Source of the DNA: Rhodobacteraceae bacterium LNNU 3342
Lineage (GTDB): Bacteria > Pseudomonadota > Alphaproteobacteria > Rhodobacterales > Rhodobacteraceae
Length of the DNA: 59,350 nucleotides
Direction: 5' to 3'
Assembly: GCA_008711135.1 (NCBI GenBank)
Contig: VUAW01000018.1
Location: 1 to 59,350 of the forward strand
Positions 1 to 8,341 of the stretch are shown one piece after another. The position numbers and the translations under genes were made by a program. Positions within the stretch are counted from its first letter, which is position 1; each line of letters starts with the position of its first letter. The notes below the pieces were generated by a model, which saw nothing but the letters and a program-made list of their open reading frames with translations, ran no database searches and was not told where the DNA came from.

Positions 1-1
1 C

Positions 2-226
2 CACCCCGGCAACCCCGGCCACCCAGAGGTGCAGGCGGCAATCGACGATGCCATCACCCGCATCCGCGGCGCAGGCGTTGCTGCCGGGATCCTGATCACC
101 GATCCGGAACTGGCCCTTGTCTATGCCGAGATGGGGGTGGAGTTTCTTGCCGTGGGCACGGATGTCGGCGTCCTGCGCAAGGGGCTGTTGGCGCTGCGGG
201 GCACCTTTGGGTCCGGGCGAGGCTGA
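2..226 (+). CDS. HpcH/HpaI-family aldolase, C-terminal fragment (cut by window edge)
   Basis: The frame is open from base 2 and ends at TGA 224-226. It reads HPGNPGHPEVQAAI, then a segment around LALVYAEMGVEFLAVGTDVG. This is the usual C-terminal part of class II pyruvate aldolases of the HpaI/RhmA/GarL type, which cleave 4-hydroxy-2-oxo acids into pyruvate and an aldehyde using a divalent metal. Only about 74 residues are visible and the metal-binding and catalytic residues lie outside the window, so the substrate cannot be assigned. It converges on the Anbu locus. I see no convincing terminator in the 124 bases between them. Confidence 0.85.
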   Translation, partial: HPGNPGHPEVQAAIDDAITRIRGAGVAAGILITDPELALVYAEMGVEFLAVGTDVGVLRKGLLALRGTFGSGRG

Positions 227-350
227 TTACGGCCTCCCTAAGCGCCCAAACCCACGCCGCCCCCGGCTCAATTGGCCACCCTTTACGCCGGCTTTCCCGG
301 GGGACACCTCGGGACATGCGACGGCTCGCCGCTGCCGCTGCCCCGCGCCG

Positions 351-1076
351 TCAGATCCGGATCTGCGTGAACCCCTCGCGCAGTGCGTTCGACCACGCTT
401 CGGACATGGCGATGAAGCGGGGGTCGCCCGCCTCTATCCGGCGCTGTTCCGTGATCCGGCAGTCGTCGCGCCGGATCAGGGCCAGATCAAGCGGCATCCC
501 CACCGACAGGTTCGACCGCAGGGTCGAATCCATCGACAAGAGCACCGCCTTCTGCCCGTCCTCAAGGCTCGTCCGTGGCGTCACCACGCGGTCAAGGATC
601 GGCTTGCCGTATTTGTGCTCGCCGATCTGAAGGTAAGGGGTGTCCTCTGTCGCCTCGATGAAATTGCCCTCGGGGTAGACAAGGAACAGCCGCATGTCGC
701 CGCCCCGGCGCTGGCCCGCCACGATCATCGAGGCAGTGGCCGCCTGCGCCATCCGGTTCATCTTCTGGGTAATGTCGAGGCTGACGTCCGACAGGGTGCG
801 GCCCACGATTTCGGCAACCGACAGCATCGACGGCGCCTTGAGGATCGAGGTCGTCTCATCCGCGTCGGGTGCTTCGATTGCCTCGCGCAGGCGGGCGATG
901 GCAGTCTGCGTGACCGACAGGCTGCCCGCAGTCATGATCGTGATGACTCGTTCGCCCGGCTCCTCGAAGGTGAACATCTTGCGGTAGGTGGCGATGTTGT
1001 CGACACCGGCGTTCGTGCGGCTGTCGGACAGAAGCACCATGCCTTCCTCCAGCAGAAGTCCCACGCAATATGTCAT
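351..1076 (-). CDS. Anbu-type (ancestral beta subunit) proteasome-family peptidase
   Basis: 241 residues of the HslV/20S-proteasome Ntn-hydrolase fold. After Met removal Thr1 would be the nucleophile (M-T-Y-C-V-G), with Asp17 in SDSRTNAG and Lys32 in YRKMF in the places expected for the proteasomal triad. The conserved AGSLSVTQ segment follows. Length fits Anbu (about 240 aa) rather than HslV (about 175 aa), and no HslU partner is nearby. It is last in a four-gene minus-strand operon with a transglutaminase, an alpha-E protein and a circularly permuted ATP-grasp protein, the diagnostic Anbu context. ATG start at 1076; the upstream gene stops at 1110. The physiological substrate of the family is not established. 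Confidence 0.93.
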   Translation of the reverse strand: MTYCVGLLLEEGMVLLSDSRTNAGVDNIATYRKMFTFEEPGERVITIMTAGSLSVTQTAIARLREAIEAPDADETTSILKAPSMLSVAEIVGRTLSDVSLDITQKMNRMAQAATASMIVAGQRRGGDMRLFLVYPEGNFIEATEDTPYLQIGEHKYGKPILDRVVTPRTSLEDGQKAVLLSMDSTLRSNLSVGMPLDLALIRRDDCRITEQRRIEAGDPRFIAMSEAWSNALREGFTQIRI

Positions 1077-1109
1077 GTCACCCTCGTGATTCGGACGGAA
1101 CGCACAGCC

Positions 1110-1922
1110 TTATTGCTGGGCGGCCTTGACCGCAACGTCGACGTCGAGATGTTCAGCCCCGCCCCCACGGGCGGTACCCCGGATCGGCGCCGCGTCCTGC
1201 GCGTCATAGCCGGACCCAAGCCGGATATAGCGCGCATCCGGGCAGCATCGGTTCGCGGGGTCAAAGCCGACCCAGCCCAGTCCATCGACAAAGATCTCAG
1301 CCCAGGCATGGGCGGCTTCGTGCAGATCGTCCTCCTCGGTCGCGTGCAGGTAGCCGGAGACATACCGCGCAGGCATTCCCTGACTACGCGCCGCGGCGAT
1401 CAGCGCATGGGCATGATCCTGGCAAACCCCCTGCCCCAGCGCCAGCGCCTCGGCGGCCGAGGTATGGGCGTCGGTCGACCCCGGCGTGTAGGCGATGGCC
1501 CCCGCCACCGCTGACGAAAGCCGGTGCGCGCGGTCAAGCGGGTCCTGCGCGCCCGCCACTGCCTGCCGCCCCAGTTCGGTCAGCGCGATGTCGGGATGGG
1601 TGGGAATGGTGTCGCGCAGGTAGGCCAGCGGCGGCACCAGTTCCCGGTGGCCGCGCAGCACGCCGGCCAGGTCCTGCGTCTCCACCTCGCCGCTGACGCG
1701 CACCTCGATCTGGTCCACCGGACCCAGCACCGAACAGGTTTGCACCCAGTCACCCGCCCCGTCGCGGAAGCCGCCGCCGTGGATGCCGTCGCTCACGCTG
1801 ATCTCCCACCGCAGGGTGCGCTGCCCGTCAAAGACCGAAGGGGTCAGCCGGTGACTTTGCACAACCCCCCGCACCGGCAGGTCATAGCGGTAGGTGGTTA
1901 CATGTTCGACGGTCAGGATCAC
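1110..1922 (-). CDS. Transglutaminase-like cysteine protease family protein (Anbu operon)
   Basis: 270 residues. An N-terminal bacterial transglutaminase-like beta domain (about residues 1-90; opening HVTTYRYDLPV) is followed by a papain-like transglutaminase core. The triad is visible: Cys167 in GQGVCQDHAHA, His205 in HAWAEIF and Asp221 in GFDPAN. Such proteins are predicted to hydrolyse or transfer peptide/amide bonds. The start is GTG at 1922 and overlaps the TGA of the alpha-E gene (GTGA), showing translational coupling. It sits between the alpha-E and Anbu genes, which supports a joint peptide synthesis/cleavage role. That role is inference from gene context. Confidence 0.92.
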   Translation of the reverse strand: MILTVEHVTTYRYDLPVRGVVQSHRLTPSVFDGQRTLRWEISVSDGIHGGGFRDGAGDWVQTCSVLGPVDQIEVRVSGEVETQDLAGVLRGHRELVPPLAYLRDTIPTHPDIALTELGRQAVAGAQDPLDRAHRLSSAVAGAIAYTPGSTDAHTSAAEALALGQGVCQDHAHALIAAARSQGMPARYVSGYLHATEEDDLHEAAHAWAEIFVDGLGWVGFDPANRCCPDARYIRLGSGYDAQDAAPIRGTARGGGAEHLDVDVAVKAAQQ

Positions 1923-2872
1923 CGGACATCTCCGCTCAGGTAGGCCTCGTGCACCAGGGCGCCGATGCCGGCGACCTCGCGGATGAAGCGGGTCAGGAAG
2001 TCGTGCAGCCCTTCCTCGAACACATCCTCGACCCTCGTTTCGGCCAGTTCACCCAGCAGGGCGCGCGCACGGGTCTGCGCCGGGGTGGACCGGCCATATC
2101 CGCGCGCCAGCCGGTCCAGATGCGCGTTCAGCCCCTGAACCGCCGCCAGCAGCGACCGCGGGCTTTGCGGGTTCAGGATCAGGAAATGCGCGATCTTCGC
2201 CGCCGTCACCTCGCCCCCATAGGCCCAGTGAAAGGCCCGATGGGCAGATAGCGCCCGCAGCAACGTGGACCACTGGTAGTTGTCGAGCCCCGACCCTACG
2301 AAATCCGCCCTTGGCAGCAGCACGTAGTATTTCACATCCAGAAGCCGCGCCGTGCTGTCGGCCCGCTCCAGATAGTGCCCGATGTTGAGGAAGTCATACC
2401 CGTCGTTGCGCAGTTGCGTGGCGTCGATCGCGCCCCGCACCATGGCGGTCTGGCGCCTCGTCCAGTCCACCAGCCTGCCCAGGTCCAGTTCGGACCGCGG
2501 GCTGCGCTCCAGCTCCCGCATCTCTTGAAAGCCGGAGTTGAGCGCGTCCCACACCTGCGTGGTCAGGCCGGTCCGCACGATCCGCGCGTTTTCCCGGGCC
2601 GCCGTCACGCAGGACGCGACGGATGACGGGTTGTCCCGGTCAAGGAACAGGTAGCTTTCGATGTTGCGCTGCACCGGGTCGCCGTATTTCCGGGCAAACC
2701 CGTCGGCGGTGCCACTGGCACGCAGGACTGAATCCCATTCGCTGCGATAGCCATGCCCGTCATCGGGCAAGAGCGCGATCCGCGCGCCCACCTCCAGCAG
2801 GCGGGCGGCGGTTTCCGCACGCTCCATGTAGCGGGCGATCCAGTAAAGGTTGTCGGCGGTCCTGCTCAGCAT
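1919..2872 (-). CDS. Alpha-E domain-containing protein (Anbu operon)
   Basis: 317 residues, all-helical alpha-E domain. It begins MLSRTADNLYWIARYMERAE, the family signature at the N-terminus, and ends near LTRFIREVAGIGALVHEAYL. Family members have no proven catalytic activity and almost always accompany the circularly permuted ATP-grasp protein upstream. I chose ATG 2872 because it starts exactly at the conserved motif and lies four bases after the ATP-grasp stop; a longer reading to 2935 would overlap that gene for no homology reason. The stop overlaps the next gene's GTG. Confidence 0.92.
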   Translation of the reverse strand: MLSRTADNLYWIARYMERAETAARLLEVGARIALLPDDGHGYRSEWDSVLRASGTADGFARKYGDPVQRNIESYLFLDRDNPSSVASCVTAARENARIVRTGLTTQVWDALNSGFQEMRELERSPRSELDLGRLVDWTRRQTAMVRGAIDATQLRNDGYDFLNIGHYLERADSTARLLDVKYYVLLPRADFVGSGLDNYQWSTLLRALSAHRAFHWAYGGEVTAAKIAHFLILNPQSPRSLLAAVQGLNAHLDRLARGYGRSTPAQTRARALLGELAETRVEDVFEEGLHDFLTRFIREVAGIGALVHEAYLSGDVR

Positions 2873-2876
2873 CGCA

Positions 2877-4289
2877 TCACTCCGCCAATACCCAGGTATC
2901 CTTGACGCCACCCCCTTGCGAGGAATTGACCACAAGGCAGCCTTCCTTCAGCGCCACGCGGGTCAGCCCGCCGGGCACCAGTTCCACCCGTTCGCCCACC
3001 AGGCAATAGGGCCGCAGGTCCACGTGGCGTGGCGCGATCCCTTGTTCGACAAAGGTCGGGCAGGTCGAAAGCGCCAGCGTCGGCTGTGCAATGTAGTTGC
3101 CCGGGTTTGCCACGATCCGGTCGCGGAAGGCCGCCACCTGTTCGGCGGTCGCGGCCGGGCCGACCAGCATCCCGTAGCCGCCCGATCCGTGAACCTCCTT
3201 CACCACCAGTTCGGGCAGGCGTTCCAGAACGTATTTCAGGTCATCCGCCTTGCCGCATTGCCAGGTGGGCACGTTCTTCAGGATCGGCTCCTCGCCCAGG
3301 TAAAAGCGGATCATTTCCGGGACAAAGGTATAGATCGCCTTGTCATCCGCCACCCCCGCGCCCGGCGCCGAGGCGATCGTCACCCCGCCCGACCGATAGA
3401 CATCCATCAGACCCGGCACCCCCAGCATCGAATCTGGGCGGAAGCACAGGGGGTCCAGATAGGCGTCGTCGATCCGGCGATAGATCACGTCCACGCGCTT
3501 TGGCCCCTCGGTCGTGCGCATCCAGACGTATTCGCCTTCGACGAACAGGTCCTGCCCCTCGACCAGTTCCACCCCCATCAGGTCGGCAAGGAAGCTGTGT
3601 TCGTAATAGGCCGAATTGAAATGCCCCGGTGTCAGGATCACAATGGTCGGGTCGCGGTCGCATTTCGCCGGCGCAACGGATGCCAGCGTCCGCCGCAGCG
3701 CCGAAGGATAATGGTCCACCGGCTCGATCCGGTTTTCCCGGAACAGGGCGGGGAACATCCGCATCATGATCTCGCGGTTTTCGAGCATGTAGCTGACGCC
3801 CGAAGGGGTGCGGCAGTTGTCTTCCAGCACGAAGAACTCGTCCGGGCCGGTGCGCACCAGGTCGACCCCCACGACGTGGCTGAACACCCCCCGCGGCGGC
3901 ACAAACCCCACCGCCGCCTTTTCGAACGCCGCGTTGCGATGCACCAGCGCGGCGGGGATAAGGCCCGCGCGCAGGATCTCGCCCCGGCCATAGACATCGA
4001 CGAGAAAGGCGTTCAGCGCCCGCGCCCGCTGCCGGATGCCCCGCTCCAGCCGCCGCCATTCGCTGTTGGAAAACACCCTTGGGAACATGCAAAAGGGGAT
4101 CAGCCGGTCCGGGTCGCCGCCTTCCCCATAAACGGCGAAGGTAATGCCGATACGGCGGAACAGAGCCTCTGCCTCCGTCTGCTTGAGGCTGCGCAGCTCG
4201 GCGGGCATGGCGGCCACCCAATCCTCAAGCCGCGCATAAGGGGGACGGACTTGGCCGTCCGCGAACATCTCGTTAAAATGATCTGGCAC
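2877..4289 (-). CDS. Circularly permuted ATP-grasp protein (type 2, Anbu operon)
   Basis: About 470 residues of the circularly permuted ATP-grasp 'type 2' family. Recognisable blocks include RRIGITFAVYGEGGDPDR, FVPPRGVFSHVVGVDLVR, EDNCRTPSGVSYMLENR, ILTPGHFNSAYYEHSFLA, VVKEVHGSGGYGMLVGP and YIAQPTLALSTCPTF. Such enzymes are predicted amidoligases that use ATP to join a carboxylate to an amine. The start is uncertain: the frame is open to 4574, but homology begins near FNEMFADG. Candidates are GTG 4313, GTG 4289 (weak GGGA upstream) and ATG 4268; I took 4289. It is the first gene of the Anbu operon. Confidence 0.9.
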   Translation of the reverse strand: MPDHFNEMFADGQVRPPYARLEDWVAAMPAELRSLKQTEAEALFRRIGITFAVYGEGGDPDRLIPFCMFPRVFSNSEWRRLERGIRQRARALNAFLVDVYGRGEILRAGLIPAALVHRNAAFEKAAVGFVPPRGVFSHVVGVDLVRTGPDEFFVLEDNCRTPSGVSYMLENREIMMRMFPALFRENRIEPVDHYPSALRRTLASVAPAKCDRDPTIVILTPGHFNSAYYEHSFLADLMGVELVEGQDLFVEGEYVWMRTTEGPKRVDVIYRRIDDAYLDPLCFRPDSMLGVPGLMDVYRSGGVTIASAPGAGVADDKAIYTFVPEMIRFYLGEEPILKNVPTWQCGKADDLKYVLERLPELVVKEVHGSGGYGMLVGPAATAEQVAAFRDRIVANPGNYIAQPTLALSTCPTFVEQGIAPRHVDLRPYCLVGERVELVPGGLTRVALKEGCLVVNSSQGGGVKDTWVLAE

Positions 4290-4313
4290 AATATTCCCTG
4301 TCTCGTTTACCAC

Positions 4314-4625
4314 ATGTGACCAATAAAGCGGCAGCGGGACAAGCTTTACGGCCCGAACCGGCTGCAAAGGTCCGGCTGCGGTCGCAGTTGCACAAGTTTC
4401 AGGCAGTGCGGCGGCTTTTGCCCGCCCCGGCACCATCCGGCACCGCCGGTTGCCCTGCCCGCGACAGAGCGCTTCACCAAGATGAAAGTGACCATCAGTT
4501 CTACCGCGACATCCGGATCCAGCCCACGGGCTATGGCCAGTCGAGGCGCTGATGTGCCTTGTCGAGGCGCTCAACCACGTCGCGGGCTGAGCTTCCGGGG
4601 GGGCGCACCTCCCGTTTTCGTTCCG
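4314..4625. other. Intergenic stretch without a supported gene
   Basis: About 310 bases between the Anbu operon start and the MarR stop. I find no ORF with recognisable protein similarity. An 11-bp direct repeat (gtcgaggcgct at 4540-4550 and 4561-4571, period 21) lies in a short frame ending TGA at 4585-4587 that could be a coding remnant. A G-run/C-run dyad near 4592-4610 is followed by a short T-rich stretch. The Anbu operon promoter must lie here, but I cannot define its boxes. Confidence 0.4.
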
Positions 4626-5111
4626 TCAGGCGCTCTGTACCATCAGCGAACGGTCAAGGGCCTCGACCCGTGTCAGGTTCTCGCGCATGCGGGCCAGCAG
4701 CGTGAACAGCGTCTCGCACTCGTCCGGGGCGAAGCCTTCAAGCAGCGCGCCTTCGCGTTGCAGGGCGACAACGATGATCCGGTCGTGCAGATCCTCGCCC
4801 GCCGAGGTCAGGGACAACAGCCGGCGCGACTTCTGCACCCGCGTCTTCAGATGGTCAAGCTGCTCCAGCCGCCGGGCAGAACGGCTGACGATGGATTTGT
4901 TCATCCCCACCAACGCCGCGACCCGCAGGGCCTGGATGTCCGGCTCTGCCCGCAGGGCGGTCAGGATCCGCCATTCGTTCAGCCCGATGCCGAAAAGGCC
5001 AAGGAAAAGCTGTGATGCCCCCCAGGACAGCCGGTTGTTCAGCACCGACAGGAACGTGGTCGCGTGGCGCGGGGGTTGGGCGTCCTGCCGCACTTCACTC
5101 AAGATAATCAT
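4626..5111 (-). CDS. MarR-family transcriptional regulator
   Basis: 161 residues with a winged helix-turn-helix. Helices before the wing read FGIGLNEWRILTALRAEP and AALVGMNKSIVSRSARRLEQ, followed by the wing (KSRRLLSLTSAGEDLHDRI), the classic MarR layout. The family are dimeric repressors, often relieved by phenolic or other small ligands. ATG 5111 is preceded by GGGAGGAGCCCT, a good ribosome site. It lies 149 bases downstream of the iron-type ABC transporter on the same strand, so it may be cotranscribed or have its own promoter. The dyad ATGCC-N10-GGCAT at 5202-5221 is a possible operator. The target is unknown. Confidence 0.88.
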   Translation of the reverse strand: MIILSEVRQDAQPPRHATTFLSVLNNRLSWGASQLFLGLFGIGLNEWRILTALRAEPDIQALRVAALVGMNKSIVSRSARRLEQLDHLKTRVQKSRRLLSLTSAGEDLHDRIIVVALQREGALLEGFAPDECETLFTLLARMRENLTRVEALDRSLMVQSA

Positions 5112-5260
5112 TACAGGGCTCCTCCCTCACACCACCCGGTTCGGGGTGACCGCGCTCCATATCAGCGCAGTGGGGCGGAGTCTCTAACAACTTTAACGCT
5201 CATGCCATGACGTTGCGGCATCTGCCTTGACATTGGGCGCAGAAACTGCCGCGGAACGGG

Positions 5261-6007
5261 CTAGTGCCCGTCCACGATCATCATCCGATACCCGCGGGAA
5301 CATGTCTCCAGCCGCGCGCGGATGCCATAGAGGCGGTGGATCAGGCCGGGCTGAACAACCTCGACCGTCGGCCCCACGGCCTCAAGCCGGCCGGGGCTGA
5401 TCGCCAGCGCATAGTCGCAGTAACGCAGCACTTGGTTCAGGTCGTGCAGCGCCAGGATCACCACCGCGCCCGTGTCGCGGGCATAGTCGCGCAGCAGCTC
5501 CAACACCTCGAACTGGCGATAAAGGTCAAGCGCCGAGGTCGGCTCGTCCATCAGCACCAGCCGGGGCCGCGACACCAGCGTCTGCGCGATAGACACAAGC
5601 TGCCGCTGTCCGCCCGAGAGTTCCGCCAGTTGGGTAAAGGCCAGCGGCTCGATCTTCAGGGTGCGCAGGACCAGATCGATCGCGGCCAGTTCGGCCCGGT
5701 CCAGCCGCCAGCCACCCTGCCCCTGTTTCAGCGCCAGCACGATCGCCTCATAGACGCTCAGCGCGGCAGAGGTTCCACTGTCCTGCGGCATGTAGCGCAG
5801 ATCCTCGCGCCCCGCGCCGGCGAAACTGACCGCGCCGCCGCCGCCCAATTGCCCCGCGATGCGGCGGAACAGGGTGGACTTGCCGGCCGCGTTCGGCCCG
5901 ATCAGCGCCGTCAGGCAGCCGCCGTGGATTTCGGGCGTCGTGACCTCGCCGAACACCTGCTTGCGGCCATAGCGGGCCTCGACCGACGAAAGCTTCAGGC
6001 TCACCAT
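5261..6007 (-). CDS. Iron/siderophore-type ABC transporter ATP-binding protein
   Basis: 248 residues of the FecE/FhuC/BtuD type. Walker A is GPNAAGKST (about 37-45), the signature is LSGGQRQ, Walker B is LVLMDEPTSALD and the switch His is in LALHDLNQ. It powers import through the FecCD-type permease encoded immediately upstream; the two reading frames overlap by seven bases (6001-6007). With the periplasmic binding protein this makes a complete importer for ferric chelates, haem or a related metallophore. The ligand cannot be read from sequence. Confidence 0.93.
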   Translation of the reverse strand: MVSLKLSSVEARYGRKQVFGEVTTPEIHGGCLTALIGPNAAGKSTLFRRIAGQLGGGGAVSFAGAGREDLRYMPQDSGTSAALSVYEAIVLALKQGQGGWRLDRAELAAIDLVLRTLKIEPLAFTQLAELSGGQRQLVSIAQTLVSRPRLVLMDEPTSALDLYRQFEVLELLRDYARDTGAVVILALHDLNQVLRYCDYALAISPGRLEAVGPTVEVVQPGLIHRLYGIRARLETCSRGYRMMIVDGH

Positions 6008-7074
6008 TTGCGCCGCCCGTGGGTAAAGATCAGGATTGCAAAGAAGGGCACGCCCACCAGCGCGGTGATCACCCCGATGGGCAGCACCGCCCCCGGCAAC
6101 AGCACCTTGGACAGGACCGAGGTCGCCGACAGGATCAGCGCGCCGGACAAGATCGAACCAGGGAGGAAGAAGCGCTGATCCTCGCCCAAGAGCAGCCGCG
6201 CAAGGTGTGGCCCGACAATGCCGATAAAGCCGATGGTGCCGACAAAGGACACCGGCACCGCCGCCAGCAGGCTGACCAGCAGCAGCGTTTCCAGCCGCAG
6301 CCGCCGCACCGGCACGCCCATCGCCGCGGCGCGGGTTTCACCCATCCGGATCGCGGTCAGCGCCCAGGCGCGGCGCGCGAACAGCGGAGTGCAGATCAAA
6401 AGGATCGCCGCCGTCACCGCCACCTTGGTCCAGGTCGCCTTGGTCAGGCTGCCCATGGTCCAGAACACCACCGCCGCCAGCGCCTGTTCCGACGCGAAAT
6501 ATTCCAGCAGCGCCAGCGCTGCGTTGAAGGTAAAGACCAGCGCGATCCCCAGCAGGATGATCGTTTCCGTCGTCACCCCGCGCATCGAGGACAGGCCATA
6601 GATCAGGAAGGCCGTCGCCATTGCCATGGCAAAGGCGTTCAGCGGCACCATCAGCATCAGCGCCCCGGGAACCAGCGCCACCCCCAGCACCATCGCCAGC
6701 GCGGCGCCGAAACTTGCCGCCGCCGAAAGGCCCAGCGTAAAGGGGCTGGCCAGCGGGTTCGCCAGGATCGTCTGCATCTGGGCGCCCGCCAGCGACAGGC
6801 AGCCCCCCACCGTCACCGCCATTAGCGCCATCGGCATCCGGATGTCCCACACAACGACGCGCATCTGCAGGTCCGCCTGCGCCGGGAACAGGATCGTGCG
6901 GAACACATCCCCGAGCGCATAGCGCGCGGGGCCTAGCGAGACATCCACTGCCACGCTGAGCGCCAGCAGCACCCCCAGCGCGGCCAGCAGTGTAACGCGC
7001 CGCAGCACCAGCCGCGCGTAGTGATGGGCCGTAGCTGGCGCGGCAAGGGATACCGGATCGCTGGCTGAGGTCAT
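6001..7074 (-). CDS. FecCD-family ABC transporter permease
   Basis: 357 residues, about nine to ten hydrophobic segments, FecCD/BtuC family. Landmarks are GGCLSLAGAQMQTILANPLASPFTLG and the C-terminal GTIGFIGIVGPHLAR, the coupling region that contacts the ATPase. ATG 7074 is preceded by AAGGAGACTGCC. It is the middle gene of the three-gene importer, 25 bases after the binding-protein stop. It forms the homodimeric inner-membrane channel. Confidence 0.93.
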   Translation of the reverse strand: MTSASDPVSLAAPATAHHYARLVLRRVTLLAALGVLLALSVAVDVSLGPARYALGDVFRTILFPAQADLQMRVVVWDIRMPMALMAVTVGGCLSLAGAQMQTILANPLASPFTLGLSAAASFGAALAMVLGVALVPGALMLMVPLNAFAMAMATAFLIYGLSSMRGVTTETIILLGIALVFTFNAALALLEYFASEQALAAVVFWTMGSLTKATWTKVAVTAAILLICTPLFARRAWALTAIRMGETRAAAMGVPVRRLRLETLLLVSLLAAVPVSFVGTIGFIGIVGPHLARLLLGEDQRFFLPGSILSGALILSATSVLSKVLLPGAVLPIGVITALVGVPFFAILIFTHGRRKW

Positions 7075-7099
7075 GGCAGTCTCCTTGGCGTGCGTCCGG

Positions 7100-8218
7100 T
7101 CAGTTCAGCGAGACGAAGTAGCCGGGCTGATAGTCCACCGGCAGGAAGCGTTCGTGCAGTTCCGCGAATGTCGCCTCCGGGTCGAGATCGGCGAAGAGGT
7201 CGGGGTGGAGCCACTTGGCCAGCTGTTGCACCGCCACGAACTGGTAGGGGCTGTTATAGAACTGGTGCCAGATCGCGTGGACCTGCCCGGTTTCCTTGGC
7301 CTTGATGCCGGTAAAGGCGGGGCGGTCCATCAGCGCCGCCAGCTTTTCCCGCGCGACGCCAATGTCCGCACCGGGTGCGACGCCGACCCAGTTGCCGCCG
7401 GGAACATAGGCTTCCCAGTTGCCGCCCGTCACGACCACCTGGTCGGGGTTCGAGGCGATGATCTGTTCCGGGTTCACCGCACCAAAGGTGCCGGGGATGA
7501 ACGCGCCCGCCATGTTGGTGCCGCCGGCAAGCTCGACCATCTTTCCGAAGTTCTCGTTGCCGAAGGACATGCAGCAATCCTCGCTGTAGCCCCCGGCCCG
7601 TTCCATGAACACCAGCGGCCGGTCAAGCTCCGCCTGCGCCTCGATCACGTCAGTGACGCGGGCCATCTGTTCGTGGTGGAATTCGTTGAACTCTGCCGCG
7701 CGCTCCTGCTTGCCGAACAGCGTGCCGATGATCTCCATCGAGGCGGCGGTGTTTTCCATCGGCCGCTCGCGGAAGTCGATATAGACCAGCGGGATGCCCA
7801 CGGCCTCCAGCTTCTCGATATAGCCGGCCTCTTCGGTGGCGGCCTTGGCCTCGATGTTCATGATGATGACGTCGGGCGACAGGGACACGGCCTGTTCGAT
7901 GTCGAAGGTGCCGTCCTTCATGCCGCCAAAGGTCGGGATGTCGTCGATCTGCGGGTAAATCGCCTTGTAGGCGGCATAGCCGTCCGGGTCGGCCTTCATC
8001 AGGTCATCCCGCCAGCCGACGATGCGGCCAAAGGGGTCCTCAGTATCCAGCACGGCGGCAAAGAAGATCTGCCGCCCCTCGCCCAGGATCACCCGTTCCA
8101 CCGGGGTCGCGACCTCGACCTGACGGCCGGTGATGTCGGTGATGGTTTCCGCCTGCGCGGCGGCTGCCGTCATGGCAAGGCTGGCGATGACGCTGAGCCG
8201 GGTAAAGAGGTGAAGCAT
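7100..8218 (-). CDS. Iron-chelate-type ABC transporter substrate-binding protein
   Basis: 372 residues with a cleavable signal peptide (MLHLFTRLSVIASLAMTAAAAQAE, cut after AQA). The TroA/FepB-like fold follows, opening TITDITGRQVEVATPVERVI, with SPDVIIMNI and NPDQVVVTGGNWE in the expected lobes. ATG 8218 is preceded by CGGGAGGATCCC, a strong ribosome site. It is the first gene of the importer. The region upstream is AT-richer than the surroundings and carries the shared promoter region with the divergent methyltransferase gene. An iron-chelate ligand is the family default, not proven. Confidence 0.9.
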   Translation of the reverse strand: MLHLFTRLSVIASLAMTAAAAQAETITDITGRQVEVATPVERVILGEGRQIFFAAVLDTEDPFGRIVGWRDDLMKADPDGYAAYKAIYPQIDDIPTFGGMKDGTFDIEQAVSLSPDVIIMNIEAKAATEEAGYIEKLEAVGIPLVYIDFRERPMENTAASMEIIGTLFGKQERAAEFNEFHHEQMARVTDVIEAQAELDRPLVFMERAGGYSEDCCMSFGNENFGKMVELAGGTNMAGAFIPGTFGAVNPEQIIASNPDQVVVTGGNWEAYVPGGNWVGVAPGADIGVAREKLAALMDRPAFTGIKAKETGQVHAIWHQFYNSPYQFVAVQQLAKWLHPDLFADLDPEATFAELHERFLPVDYQPGYFVSLN

Positions 8219-8221
8219 GGG

Positions 8222-8341
8222 ATCCTCCCGTCGGTTGCTTCCGCCGCGCTAAATTACCCTATAAATCTTGTCAACAATGTTCTTGACTAGTTTTGTCACC
8301 TGATCCAGAACCAGCGGCAATCCACCGCCGACGGAGCCGGA
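8222..8341. promoter_or_regulatory. Divergent promoter region, iron-type importer / methyltransferase
   Basis: 120 bases between divergent start codons, unusually AT-rich from about 8250 to 8300. It contains GTCAA (8270-8274) and its inverted copy TTGAC (8283-8287), with a further TTGTC just downstream. These could be half-sites for a regulator or -35 elements. I could not match it with confidence to a Fur, Irr or RirA box. Confidence 0.4.

Noticed and set aside
117-1514. Long plus-strand frame opposite the Anbu and transglutaminase genes
   Set aside because: It is antisense to proteins with intact catalytic motifs, has no recognisable domain and is explained by the high GC content, which makes stop codons rare.
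2850-4319. 489-residue plus-strand frame opposite the ATP-grasp gene
   Set aside because: Rich in His/Arg/Pro/Gln, as expected for the complement of a high-GC gene; no ribosome site and no family similarity.
8222-8341. Fur, Irr or RirA box in the iron-importer promoter
   Set aside because: AT-rich with half-sites, but no stretch matches a known consensus well enough to name it.
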